Below, one piece after another: positions 26,124 to 33,037 of a stretch of DNA of 64,000 bases. Source of the DNA: Ignavibacteria bacterium (lineage in GTDB: Bacteria > Bacteroidota > Ignavibacteria > Tepidaquicellales > Tepidaquicellaceae); the NCBI GenBank assembly GCA_019694675.1, contig JAIBBK010000081.1:1-64000 (forward strand). Direction: 5' to 3'. Every line of letters begins with the position of its first letter. Positions within the stretch are counted from its first letter, which is position 1. Under the pieces are notes generated by a model that was not told where the DNA came from, did no database searches, and was given only the letters and a program-made list of their open reading frames with translations. The position numbers and the translations under genes are program-made.

Positions 26124-27497
26124 ATGGAATTGATAAGCACGATATTTTACTTTCTGATAGTGATCGGCATACTCGTTTTCATTCACGAGTTCGGACACTT
26201 CATTGCGGCCAGGCTTACGGGCATGCGGGCGGAAGTATTTGCGCTTGGCATCGGCAATCGGTTATTCGGTTACAATAAGGTAAACGGTTTCACATTCGGT
26301 AAACTCAGCGAGGAAGTTGAACTTGGCGACAACACGGATTACAGAATCTGCGCATTTCCGATCGGCGGATATGTGAAGGTTGCCGGGATGATAGATGAAA
26401 GCATGGACAAAAACTTCATCGAGAAAGAACCGATGCCTTATGAATACAGGGCAAAGCCGGTATGGCAGAGAATGATTGTCATAACAGCGGGTGTGATCAT
26501 GAATTTCCTTCTGGCATTTCTGATATTCTATGCACTTACTCTCATTAAAGGAAAGAACCTTACTGCAACGACAACGATCGGTTACATTTCCAAGAATACA
26601 GCGGCCGCATCAAGCGATCTGAAGCCGGGAGATAAGATACTTTCGATCAACAATTCATCGGTCAACAGTTGGGAGGATGTTCAGGCCCAGATCTATTTTG
26701 AGAATCTTGGCGAGGGGCTGACATTTGCCGTGGACAGAAACGGTGAAAAGAAAGTAATAGACCTGAGCAAATCTCAGGTCGGTGATCTTACAGAACGCAA
26801 TTTCGGAATATTGCCAGGTGAAACATTGCCTGAGATAAATGATGTGGTTTCAGGAAAACCGGCTGAAAGTTGCGGGCTGAGGAAGGGCGATATCATAACC
26901 GCATTCGACGGCCGCACAATAACAAATCCGCAGCAGCTGACTGACCTTATACGTGAAAACGCTGGACAGACAAAGGAACTGGCATGGAAGAGAGACGGAG
27001 TTGATATGAACTGTTCTGTCACGCCGTCCTCAGCCGACTCAACTATCGGAATTATGCTCTCGGCAAAGTATGTAGGTAAAGTTGAAGAGATAAGGTATAA
27101 CGCGATCACCGCCATTCCAAAGGCCGGATATGACATGTACCATTTCGGCATTGAATTGTTCTTCAAGACCATCGGTAAGATCATTTCCGGGGATGTGCCT
27201 TTCAAGAAGGCAATCGGCGGCCCTGTCAAGATAGCTCAGGCATCGGCACAATCTGCCGAGGGTGGGATCTACTCCTTCCTTGGGTTCCTTGCTCTTCTGT
27301 CGATCTCCCTGGCAGTGATAAATATTCTTCCATTCCCTGCTCTTGACGGCGGACATTTCATGCTTCTGCTCTACGAAGGGATCGTCAGAAAACCCGTACC
27401 GTACAAAGTGCAGATCATTTTGCAGAATGTTGGATTTGCACTCCTTATCGCGTTCATGATCTTTGTATTGTACAACGATATCATCTCCATAAAGTGA
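26124..27497 (+). CDS. rseP: site-2 protease RseP (M50 family)
   Basis: 457 residues. The zinc motif H21EFGH25 lies in the first membrane helix (FLIVIGILVFIHEFGHFIAA), and the third metal ligand region NILPFPALDGGH is near residue 405. Between them are a membrane helix (VITAGVIMNFLLAFLIFYAL) and two PDZ domains (GDKILSINNSSVNSWEDV and KGDIITAFDGRTITNPQQL). RseP cuts transmembrane anti-sigma factors and leftover signal peptides inside the membrane. It is about 2 kb from a transmembrane anti-sigma-like protein (23237-24172), a possible substrate. The insert FGYNKVNGFTFGKLSEEVELG in the first loop makes the N-terminal region longer than in E. coli. Confidence 0.92.
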   Translation: MELISTIFYFLIVIGILVFIHEFGHFIAARLTGMRAEVFALGIGNRLFGYNKVNGFTFGKLSEEVELGDNTDYRICAFPIGGYVKVAGMIDESMDKNFIEKEPMPYEYRAKPVWQRMIVITAGVIMNFLLAFLIFYALTLIKGKNLTATTTIGYISKNTAAASSDLKPGDKILSINNSSVNSWEDVQAQIYFENLGEGLTFAVDRNGEKKVIDLSKSQVGDLTERNFGILPGETLPEINDVVSGKPAESCGLRKGDIITAFDGRTITNPQQLTDLIRENAGQTKELAWKRDGVDMNCSVTPSSADSTIGIMLSAKYVGKVEEIRYNAITAIPKAGYDMYHFGIELFFKTIGKIISGDVPFKKAIGGPVKIAQASAQSAEGGIYSFLGFLALLSISLAVINILPFPALDGGHFMLLLYEGIVRKPVPYKVQIILQNVGFALLIAFMIFVLYNDIISIK

Positions 27498-27525
27498 GTT
27501 CAGCGCTTTCAATCATAGTTTGTGG

Positions 27526-27556
27526 TTGAATGATATGATGCATTTGACTAACTTTG
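27526..27556 (+). promoter_or_regulatory. promoter of tRNA-Ser (TTG-N20-TAACTTTG)
   Basis: TTG at 27526-27528 and TAACTTTG at 27549-27556, 20 bases apart, are the same geometry as the tRNA-Asn promoter. The tRNA gene begins 19 bases after the -7 box. Confidence 0.65.
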
Positions 27557-27575
27557 CAGAGATTTTTTCAGCTAT

Positions 27576-27664
27576 GGAGGGGTGGGTGAGTGGCTGAAAC
27601 CAACGGTTTGCTAAACCGTCGTAGGGATTAAACCCTACCGAGAGTTCGAATCTCTCCCCTTCCG
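27576..27664 (+). tRNA. tRNA-Ser (anticodon GCT)
   Basis: 89-base class II tRNA. The acceptor stem GGAGGGG pairs with CCCTTCC (one G-T pair), with discriminator G at 27664. The anticodon stem-loop ACGGTT-TGCTAA-AACCGT shows GCT. The long variable arm (GTAGGG-ATTAAA-CCCTAC) is typical of serine tRNA, and the T arm is GAGAG-TTCGAAT-CTCTC. It reads AGC/AGT. CCA is not encoded. Confidence 0.95.
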
Positions 27665-27674
27665 CAACAGATTT

Positions 27675-27702
27675 CCCGGTTCTCGAAGAGCCGGGATTTT
27701 TT
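27675..27702 (+). terminator. intrinsic terminator of tRNA-Ser
   Basis: Nine-pair stem CCCGGTTCT/AGAGCCGGG (27675-27683 with 27687-27695), 3-base loop CGA, then six T, immediately after the tRNA. Confidence 0.85.
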
Positions 27703-27838
27703 GTTTGTAAGCGAAACTTAAACCAAACAGATCATAATACACCGGCGAATTCCCTGCCTTTGATTCATGGCTGTTTTTCTTTCCGCAATTAATGGTTTTA
27801 CTCATCCCGTAACATCGCCATTCTTACGATAATCATTC
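27703..27838. other. gene-free stretch between tRNA-Ser and the secreted-protein array
   Basis: Part of a 390-base interval (27498-27888) whose other contents are the tRNA-Ser promoter, gene and terminator, and the minus-strand terminator at 27839. In this part I see no gene, repeat or promoter. It marks the border between housekeeping genes and the array. Confidence 0.6.
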
Positions 27839-27864
27839 AAAAAAAAAGCCGCTGATCAAGCGGC
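27839..27864 (-). terminator. intrinsic terminator of the 27889-28833 gene
   Basis: Minus-strand stem GCCGC/GCGGC flanking TTGATCA (27864-27848), extended by A-T pairs, then nine T (27847-27839). It lies 25 bases after the stop codon. Confidence 0.82.
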
Positions 27865-27888
27865 TTTATTCAATGTCAGATCAATTGC

Positions 27889-28833
27889 TTACTTAGCCAG
27901 CATCATCTTCTTTGTTTCTGAGAATTCTGAAGATCCGGATGAAAAATCAAATCTGCAGAAATAAATGCCGCTGTTGAGTCCTGAACCTGAAATGCTGATC
28001 TTACTGTAGCCGGCATCAATCGTACCTTCAAAGATCTTAGAAACTTCCCTTCCGGATATGTCAAACAAGATCACGGATAGCCGTCCGCTTTCGGGCAGAT
28101 CCAAAGTCACAGCTGTTGAAGGATTGAAAGGATTCGGATAATTCTGAGAAACCCTGAACTTCAGCGGGACACCAATATTGATCTCGGTTGACAACCTGTG
28201 ATAAACAAAGTTGCCGTTATAGTCATACTGCTTTAGTCTGTACATGTATGTGCCTGATTCAAGATTCCTGTCCCGGTATTTGTAATTGTGGACATTGCTG
28301 GAATTTCCGACTCCCATAAGCATGCCTATTGTTTCGAAGTTCGCTGCGGCATTATACTCGGTCTTCTTGTCAACTTTTACACGCTGGATCTCGAATCTTT
28401 CATTGTTGACTTCCCCGCCAGTTGACCAGTCCAGTATCACTTCGTTCTTGATCGTTGTTGCGACAAAGTCGGTCAGCTCCACCGGAAGCGGTGCAACCAC
28501 AGAAACAACTCCGAAAAAAATTCCGATTCCGGATTCAACTTTGTAAACATAAGTGCCTGCAACAGTCAACTTCCTGATCGCCGAAGATTGCGGCTGAACC
28601 ACAGCTTCATATGGATCTGTTCCTTCAGGTGACGATGTTCCCTGATGTCCGGGGCCGCAGCTTATCCGTACTGAAACATCAAGCATGTTGAACCATTTGA
28701 GCGTATCGCCGGTATTCAATGACACATCAGCCGGAGAAAGCCCGTTTTCCGTTATGAGCACATCCCTCGCATGCAAAAATGCCGAAGTGCAAAGGAGTAA
28801 AAAGACAACAACAGCTCCAAACTGAATTTTCAT
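27889..28833 (-). CDS. secreted cupredoxin-like protein with T9SS type A sorting domain
   Basis: 314 residues. Signal peptide (FGAVVVFLLLCTSAFLHA), then a plastocyanin/azurin-like beta domain at about 25-112 (SPADVSLNTGDTLKWFNMLD, VAGTYVYKVE). The expected copper-site C-H-M cluster after 'TYVYK' is missing, so it may not bind copper. Next comes a fibronectin-like segment (PVELTDFVATTIKNEVILDW to NFVYHRLSTEINIGVPLKF), then the T9SS C-terminal domain (QNYPNPFNPSTAVTLDLP to SETKKMMLAK). Cargo of this type crosses the outer membrane by the type IX system. It lies 75 bases after the 28909 gene with no terminator between, so the two may share a transcript. Confidence 0.82.
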   Translation of the reverse strand: MKIQFGAVVVFLLLCTSAFLHARDVLITENGLSPADVSLNTGDTLKWFNMLDVSVRISCGPGHQGTSSPEGTDPYEAVVQPQSSAIRKLTVAGTYVYKVESGIGIFFGVVSVVAPLPVELTDFVATTIKNEVILDWSTGGEVNNERFEIQRVKVDKKTEYNAAANFETIGMLMGVGNSSNVHNYKYRDRNLESGTYMYRLKQYDYNGNFVYHRLSTEINIGVPLKFRVSQNYPNPFNPSTAVTLDLPESGRLSVILFDISGREVSKIFEGTIDAGYSKISISGSGLNSGIYFCRFDFSSGSSEFSETKKMMLAK

Positions 28834-28848
28834 ATTGCCCTGCTCTTT

Positions 28849-28884
28849 CAGATCTGTTTTCAGATCAGTTTTCAGATCGGTTTT
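28849..28884. repeat. three tandem 12-bp repeats CAGATCnGTTTT
   Basis: CAGATCTGTTTT, CAGATCAGTTTT and CAGATCGGTTTT occur back to back with an exact 12-base period; only the seventh base differs. They lie 16-51 bases upstream of the start codon at 28833, in the gap between two co-oriented secreted-protein genes. No function is known. Confidence 0.9.
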
Positions 28885-28908
28885 GAATTGCTCTGTTACT
28901 TTAATGAA

Positions 28909-29964
28909 TCACTTATTGAGAATCAGTTTCTTGGTTTGCGAGAAAATTCCTTTATTGCCGTTTTCGTAATCAAGACTGTAGAAATACAAACCTGAACTGA
29001 GCCCGGCGCCGCTGAATCTCACAGAGAAAGTGCCTGCATTAAGTCTCGTATCTACGAGCGTCTGAACTTCTTTTCCAAGGGCGTCAAACACCTTTAGAGT
29101 AACCTGACCTTGCTCGGGGATACTGAATTCTATCTTTGTGTCAGGATTGAACGGATTCGGATAGTTCTGTCCAAGTGAAAAGTCTGAAGGTACCGAACCT
29201 GACTGCGAGATCACACCCGTGATGATCGAAGTCCAGCTTCTTGTAACCCTAATGCCGTCAAGCCTGAGAGTTGGTGCGCGTGATGAGGTCCCCTGTCTCA
29301 ATGCTATTCTGCCGAGATTAAACGCATCACCCGAAGGATAAGCAAGCGGCCCAACGGTAGGTGTGGGTTCTGTGGACGGTATAGCACCGCTTAAGACAAA
29401 CAGGCTCACGAGGTCATTATTTGAGCCAGCTACAAATGTGTATTTGAGAACCACAAGATACGTTGTATTCAGGCTGTAACTCCCGGTGGTCCAAATGCCG
29501 GCAGTTGTTGTATCGGTAGCCGCGCCCTTTGTGATTCCGAAATCAATTCCGCTTCCGTTTGATCGGATATGCAACCTGCCTGAGTAAAAAGTGGTGGAAG
29601 TTGATGGCAGGAATGCCAATACATAGTCACCTGCTTGTGCCGCGGAAACTGTGACCATTGCGGCCGCATAGAATGAGTTAGAGCTGTCAACGGAAGACAG
29701 GGATGTATATGCATCCTGTCCCGATGTACTCATCGAAACTGCATTTCCGATTCCTGAGCCGGGATAACCTGTGTATGTGAGTCCTGGAGTGGTAACGGTA
29801 AGTACATTTGTAGATCCTCCGCTGAAAGAGACCCAGCCATGTGCCCCTAAGGAATCGCCTGCGGGATAATCGAAATTTTCATTCAGAAGTACCTGTGACC
29901 TGGCAGTATTGCCTGCGGTAAAAACAGTCAGCATCAATAGGGCTGCGGTAAGAACTCCTTTCAT
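28909..29964 (-). CDS. secreted protein with N-terminal beta-sandwich domain and T9SS type A sorting domain (family A)
   Basis: 351 residues. The signal peptide ends near NTARSQ. A roughly 220-residue domain follows (LLNENFDYPAGDSLGAHGWVSFSGG, GYPGSGIGNAVSM, STTFYSGRLHIRSNG, FNLGRIALRQGTSSRAPTLRLDGI). It is shared with the proteins at 30123, 31596 and 38467 and looks like a lectin- or laminin-like beta sandwich; I do not know its ligand. The tail is a T9SS sorting domain (QNYPNPFNPDTKIEFSIPE to SQTKKLILNK). Unlike 31596 and 38467, it lacks the fibronectin-like PVEL module between the two parts. Likely surface-displayed or released cargo. Confidence 0.85.
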   Translation of the reverse strand: MKGVLTAALLMLTVFTAGNTARSQVLLNENFDYPAGDSLGAHGWVSFSGGSTNVLTVTTPGLTYTGYPGSGIGNAVSMSTSGQDAYTSLSSVDSSNSFYAAAMVTVSAAQAGDYVLAFLPSTSTTFYSGRLHIRSNGSGIDFGITKGAATDTTTAGIWTTGSYSLNTTYLVVLKYTFVAGSNNDLVSLFVLSGAIPSTEPTPTVGPLAYPSGDAFNLGRIALRQGTSSRAPTLRLDGIRVTRSWTSIITGVISQSGSVPSDFSLGQNYPNPFNPDTKIEFSIPEQGQVTLKVFDALGKEVQTLVDTRLNAGTFSVRFSGAGLSSGLYFYSLDYENGNKGIFSQTKKLILNK

Positions 29965-30051
29965 ATTTCTTTTTGCTCCTTTAGTTTAAAATTTGTTCCG
30001 GTTCATATTAAAGAAAAAATCCTTCTTTACCAATTCAAATTTCGGTAATCG

Positions 30052-30085
30052 AAAAAAAAAAGGAGGCGGTTATATGACCGCCTCC
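30052..30085 (-). terminator. intrinsic terminator of the 30123-31424 gene
   Basis: Minus-strand stem GGAGGCGGT/ACCGCCTCC (30085-30062) with a 6-base loop, then ten T (30061-30052). It lies 37 bases after the stop codon. Confidence 0.85.
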
Positions 30086-30122
30086 CCGGATTACAGATCA
30101 ATTCAACAAAACTGCCCCGTTA

Positions 30123-31424
30123 CTACGGAGTCACACTGCCGACAAAGTTGAATGCATTATTGTCTGTAACGGCCGCATCCGAAGCATCAATGAACTCATC
30201 GCCGTTGAGGTCGGTGTTCAGATACCCGGAGGCAAAATTGCTTATATCGTTATCAACTGCCGAAGCGTCAGATGCATCAACGGTTCCGTCCTGATTGACA
30301 TCTCCGTTATATGTAACATATATGGCGCCTTTCAGCAACTGATTGTCTCCGTAAGCTTTGTTGGCGGCATCAGTGAAGTCATAAGAGAATCCGTTGTACT
30401 GTGTAAGCGCTTCTCCCCCTGTCCTGCTCCATGTTGTCACTCCATTTCTGAAAACCGGGCTCTTTCTGTATCTTACATCCATGTAGTAGTTTCCCGACGT
30501 CACATTGGCGAACTCAAACAATCCTCTGAGCGAAACCTTGTCAACAACCGCAGTTGATGAGTCAACAATGGCATAAGGAGTCGTGTTGTTTCTCAGATAA
30601 ATTGTTACAGAATCATTGACGCTATGCTGACCAGAACCTTCGTTGTACAATCCCTGAACCGCGAGCTTTACGTTAAGTACTGTAGTGAACCATGAAGTGG
30701 TAGCCAATATTCCGTCAACTGTAATGCCTGGTGCCCTCGTAGCAACACCTTGTCTCAAGGCCACGCGGCCAAGGCTGAATGCATCTCCAGATGTGAATGC
30801 TATGGGACCCACAGTCGGAGCCGGCTCGGTCACAGGCAGGCCTGAAGAGAATATGAAAAGGCTTACAGCGTCATTTGAAGCTCCCGGCCTGAATTCATAC
30901 TTGGACACTAGAAGATATGTTGTATTAAGGTTGTAGCTTGAAGTTGACCACATTGCGGCGTTGAGAGTATCTTGCGGTGAAGATTTTGCTATGCCGAAAT
31001 TTATTCCGCCTGCACCATTGCTTCTTGCAAAAACTCGTGCACTGTAGAATGTGGTTGATGTACCCGGCAGAAAAGCCAGGAAGTAATCGCCGCCGTTCTG
31101 AACGCTTGAAACGTTCACAAGAAAGAAAGCATATACTGCCTTCGCATTTGTTGAATCTGCGGAAGATGTGAACTGTGTATATGCATCCTGACCGGTTGTT
31201 GTCAGCGTTGTTGCATTTCCAATGCCTGATAGAGGATATCCGGCATACGACAAACCCGGTGATGTAACCAGAAGCCGGTTTGTGGCTCCTCCGCTGAACG
31301 AAGTCCAGCCGTGAGCTCCGAGAGAATCACCGACCGGATAGTCAAAATTCTCTGCGAGCCTTTGCTGTGCTGAAACGCTGACTGCCATACACAGCATGAT
31401 GAAACCTAATAATGCTCTTTTCAT
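30123..31424 (-). CDS. secreted chimeric protein: family A beta-sandwich plus dockerin-like C-terminus
   Basis: 433 residues. The signal peptide ends near VSVSAQ. Residues of about 20-240 match the family A domain of 28909 and 31596 (LAENFDYPVGDSLGAHGWTSFSGG, FSLGRVALRQGVATRAPGITVDGI). From about 245 the protein switches to a different back end shared with 43129 and 45741. This comprises a beta-sandwich (VNDSVTIYLRNNTTPYAIVDS, FANVTSGNYYMDVRYR) and two EF-hand dockerin-like loops, DVNQDGTVDASD and DLNGDEFIDASD, 31 residues apart, ending NNAFNFVGSVTP. There is no YPNPFNP tail, so its route across the outer membrane is unclear. Dockerins bind cohesins in other bacteria; no cohesin is seen here. 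Confidence 0.85.
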   Translation of the reverse strand: MKRALLGFIMLCMAVSVSAQQRLAENFDYPVGDSLGAHGWTSFSGGATNRLLVTSPGLSYAGYPLSGIGNATTLTTTGQDAYTQFTSSADSTNAKAVYAFFLVNVSSVQNGGDYFLAFLPGTSTTFYSARVFARSNGAGGINFGIAKSSPQDTLNAAMWSTSSYNLNTTYLLVSKYEFRPGASNDAVSLFIFSSGLPVTEPAPTVGPIAFTSGDAFSLGRVALRQGVATRAPGITVDGILATTSWFTTVLNVKLAVQGLYNEGSGQHSVNDSVTIYLRNNTTPYAIVDSSTAVVDKVSLRGLFEFANVTSGNYYMDVRYRKSPVFRNGVTTWSRTGGEALTQYNGFSYDFTDAANKAYGDNQLLKGAIYVTYNGDVNQDGTVDASDASAVDNDISNFASGYLNTDLNGDEFIDASDAAVTDNNAFNFVGSVTP

Positions 31425-31467
31425 TTTTGAGTGTTAAATTAGTTTGGGATGTTTGGAAAAGTACATA

Positions 31468-31497
31468 CAAAATAACCTAACTATTGAAAACTTACAA
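31468..31497 (-). promoter_or_regulatory. possible promoter of the 30123-31424 gene
   Basis: Minus strand: TTG (31497-31495), 19 bases, then TTATTTTG (31475-31468), one mismatch from TAnnTTTG. It would give a leader of about 35 bases. Confidence 0.4.
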
Positions 31498-31542
31498 TTG
31501 GCAGATTATTACTATTGGGTTAATTTTGACCGGGCTGCGGGC

Positions 31543-31568
31543 AAAAAAAAAGGCCGGACGAACCGGCC
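31543..31568 (-). terminator. intrinsic terminator of the 31596-32900 gene
   Basis: Minus-strand stem GGCCGG/CCGGCC (31568-31552) around TTCGT, followed by nine T (31551-31543). It lies 27 bases after the stop. Confidence 0.85.
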
Positions 31569-31595
31569 TTTTCGTATATGTTACGCAGAGTTGCT

Positions 31596-32900
31596 TTACT
31601 TTACAAGCATAAGCCTTTTAACCGCAGAATAGCTGCCGGCTGAAAGTCTGTAAATGTAGGAACCGCTGGGCAGATCAGATGCATTGAGACTGACGGAATT
31701 GTAACCCGCGTTCCTGTATCCGCTTATCAGATTCCTGACATGGCTGCCCTTCATGTCAAAAAGGTCGAGAGACACTTCGCCGGCTGCCGGTATGTCAAAG
31801 TTTATTACGGTTGAAGGATTGAATGGATTCGGATAGTTCTGATGAAGCGCATATTGATCCGGCAATCCGATGACCACTTCCTGCGCCAGATCAAAATACT
31901 CGAAGTTTCCGTTGTAATCCATTTGCTTCAGTCTGTATGAATAATTCCCCGTCCCTGTCTGCCTGTCGGTGAAAGAGTAATCCTTTATGCCTGATGAAGT
32001 ACCGCTTCCGGGAACAAATCCGATTGCCGACCAATCACTTCCGGAAACTCTTCTTTCAATATCAAAGCCGTAATTATTCAGCTCCGAAGAAGTTGACCAG
32101 TTCAGGTTTACATTTCTGCCGTTGACGCTTGCAGTGAACGAGGCCAGTTCAACGGGCAATGCCGTGGTCCAGCCGGTAGCAACAAATATCTCATCAAGGA
32201 GCAAAGTGGCCGAGGTAGTAGCCACGCCCTGCCTTAATGCAAATCTGCCAATGTCAGCCACATCTGTGGTTGTACCTGTAACCGGCCCGATCGTCGGTGA
32301 CGGTTCGAAATTCGGCGGAGCGGAATCAAAAACAAAGAGACTAACTTCATCATCTGTTGTTGAGCCTGTCTTGAATTCGTACTTTGCGCAAACCAGATAA
32401 TTTGACGCCCTCCTGTAGATCGAATCGCTCCATACAACTGCACCACCCGATAGTGCATTCTTTGTGATACCAAAGGCAAAAGTATCCGTTTTTGTCGGAG
32501 AGTTCCTGATGTATATCCTGCAGGTGTAATTCGTAGTGCTTGTGGACGGCAGTAGTCCAACAAAGTAATCACCGCCGCCGGCAACAATCCTTGCAGTGTC
32601 AACATTCACAATGAAGAACGCGTAAAGCGTACCTGAGTTTACAATAGATGATAGCGGCTTGTAAGAGTCCTGTCCAGTATTTCTGAGCTTGACGGAATTA
32701 CCGACTCCGGGCTGCTGATATCCGGGGAAATCGAGACCCGGTGCTGTTACAAGCAATCTGTTCGTTGCACCGCCGCTGAAACTTGTCCAGCCGTAGGCCC
32801 CGATTGAATCGCCGGCAGGATAGTCAAAGCTCTCAGAAAGAATCTGTGCATGTGCAACACTGCATGCGAAAATGAACACAATTGCAATAAATCTTCTCAT
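31596..32900 (-). CDS. secreted protein, family A beta-sandwich with fibronectin-like and T9SS type A domains
   Basis: 434 residues from the ATG at 32900 (MRRFIAIVFIFACSVAHAQ, a clear signal peptide). An in-frame ATG at 32957 would put 19 residues before the signal and is rejected. Residues of about 20-245 are the family A domain (LSESFDYPAGDSIGAYGWTSFSGG, IGRFALRQGVATTSATLLLDEI). Then come the fibronectin-like module (LPVELASFTASVNGRNVNLNW to YFDLAQEVVIGLPDQY) and the T9SS tail (QNYPNPFNPSTVINFDIP to SAVKRLMLVK). It is probably T9SS cargo. Substrate or ligand is unknown. It has its own terminator. Confidence 0.85.
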   Translation of the reverse strand: MRRFIAIVFIFACSVAHAQILSESFDYPAGDSIGAYGWTSFSGGATNRLLVTAPGLDFPGYQQPGVGNSVKLRNTGQDSYKPLSSIVNSGTLYAFFIVNVDTARIVAGGGDYFVGLLPSTSTTNYTCRIYIRNSPTKTDTFAFGITKNALSGGAVVWSDSIYRRASNYLVCAKYEFKTGSTTDDEVSLFVFDSAPPNFEPSPTIGPVTGTTTDVADIGRFALRQGVATTSATLLLDEIFVATGWTTALPVELASFTASVNGRNVNLNWSTSSELNNYGFDIERRVSGSDWSAIGFVPGSGTSSGIKDYSFTDRQTGTGNYSYRLKQMDYNGNFEYFDLAQEVVIGLPDQYALHQNYPNPFNPSTVINFDIPAAGEVSLDLFDMKGSHVRNLISGYRNAGYNSVSLNASDLPSGSYIYRLSAGSYSAVKRLMLVK

Positions 32901-32981
32901 GATATAGTTGTTTAGTTTAGAAAAGAACCGAAGAAAAATTATCTCCGATCCTAACAAATTTCTAACAGCAGGATCAAATTG

Positions 32982-33012
32982 AAAAGAGCCGGATGCAACT
33001 GCAACCGGCTCT
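32982..33012 (-). terminator. probable terminator of the 33038-34678 gene
   Basis: Minus-strand stem AGAGCCGG/CCGGCTCT (33012-32985) with a 12-base loop and a short T run (TTTT at 32985-32982). It lies 25 bases after the stop. Confidence 0.7.
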
Positions 33013-33037
33013 CATGGATCGAATCAAAGTCCGTTCA

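Noticed and set aside
28849..28884. Tandem repeats as a CRISPR array
   Set aside because: The units are 12 bases with no spacers, and no cas genes are present.
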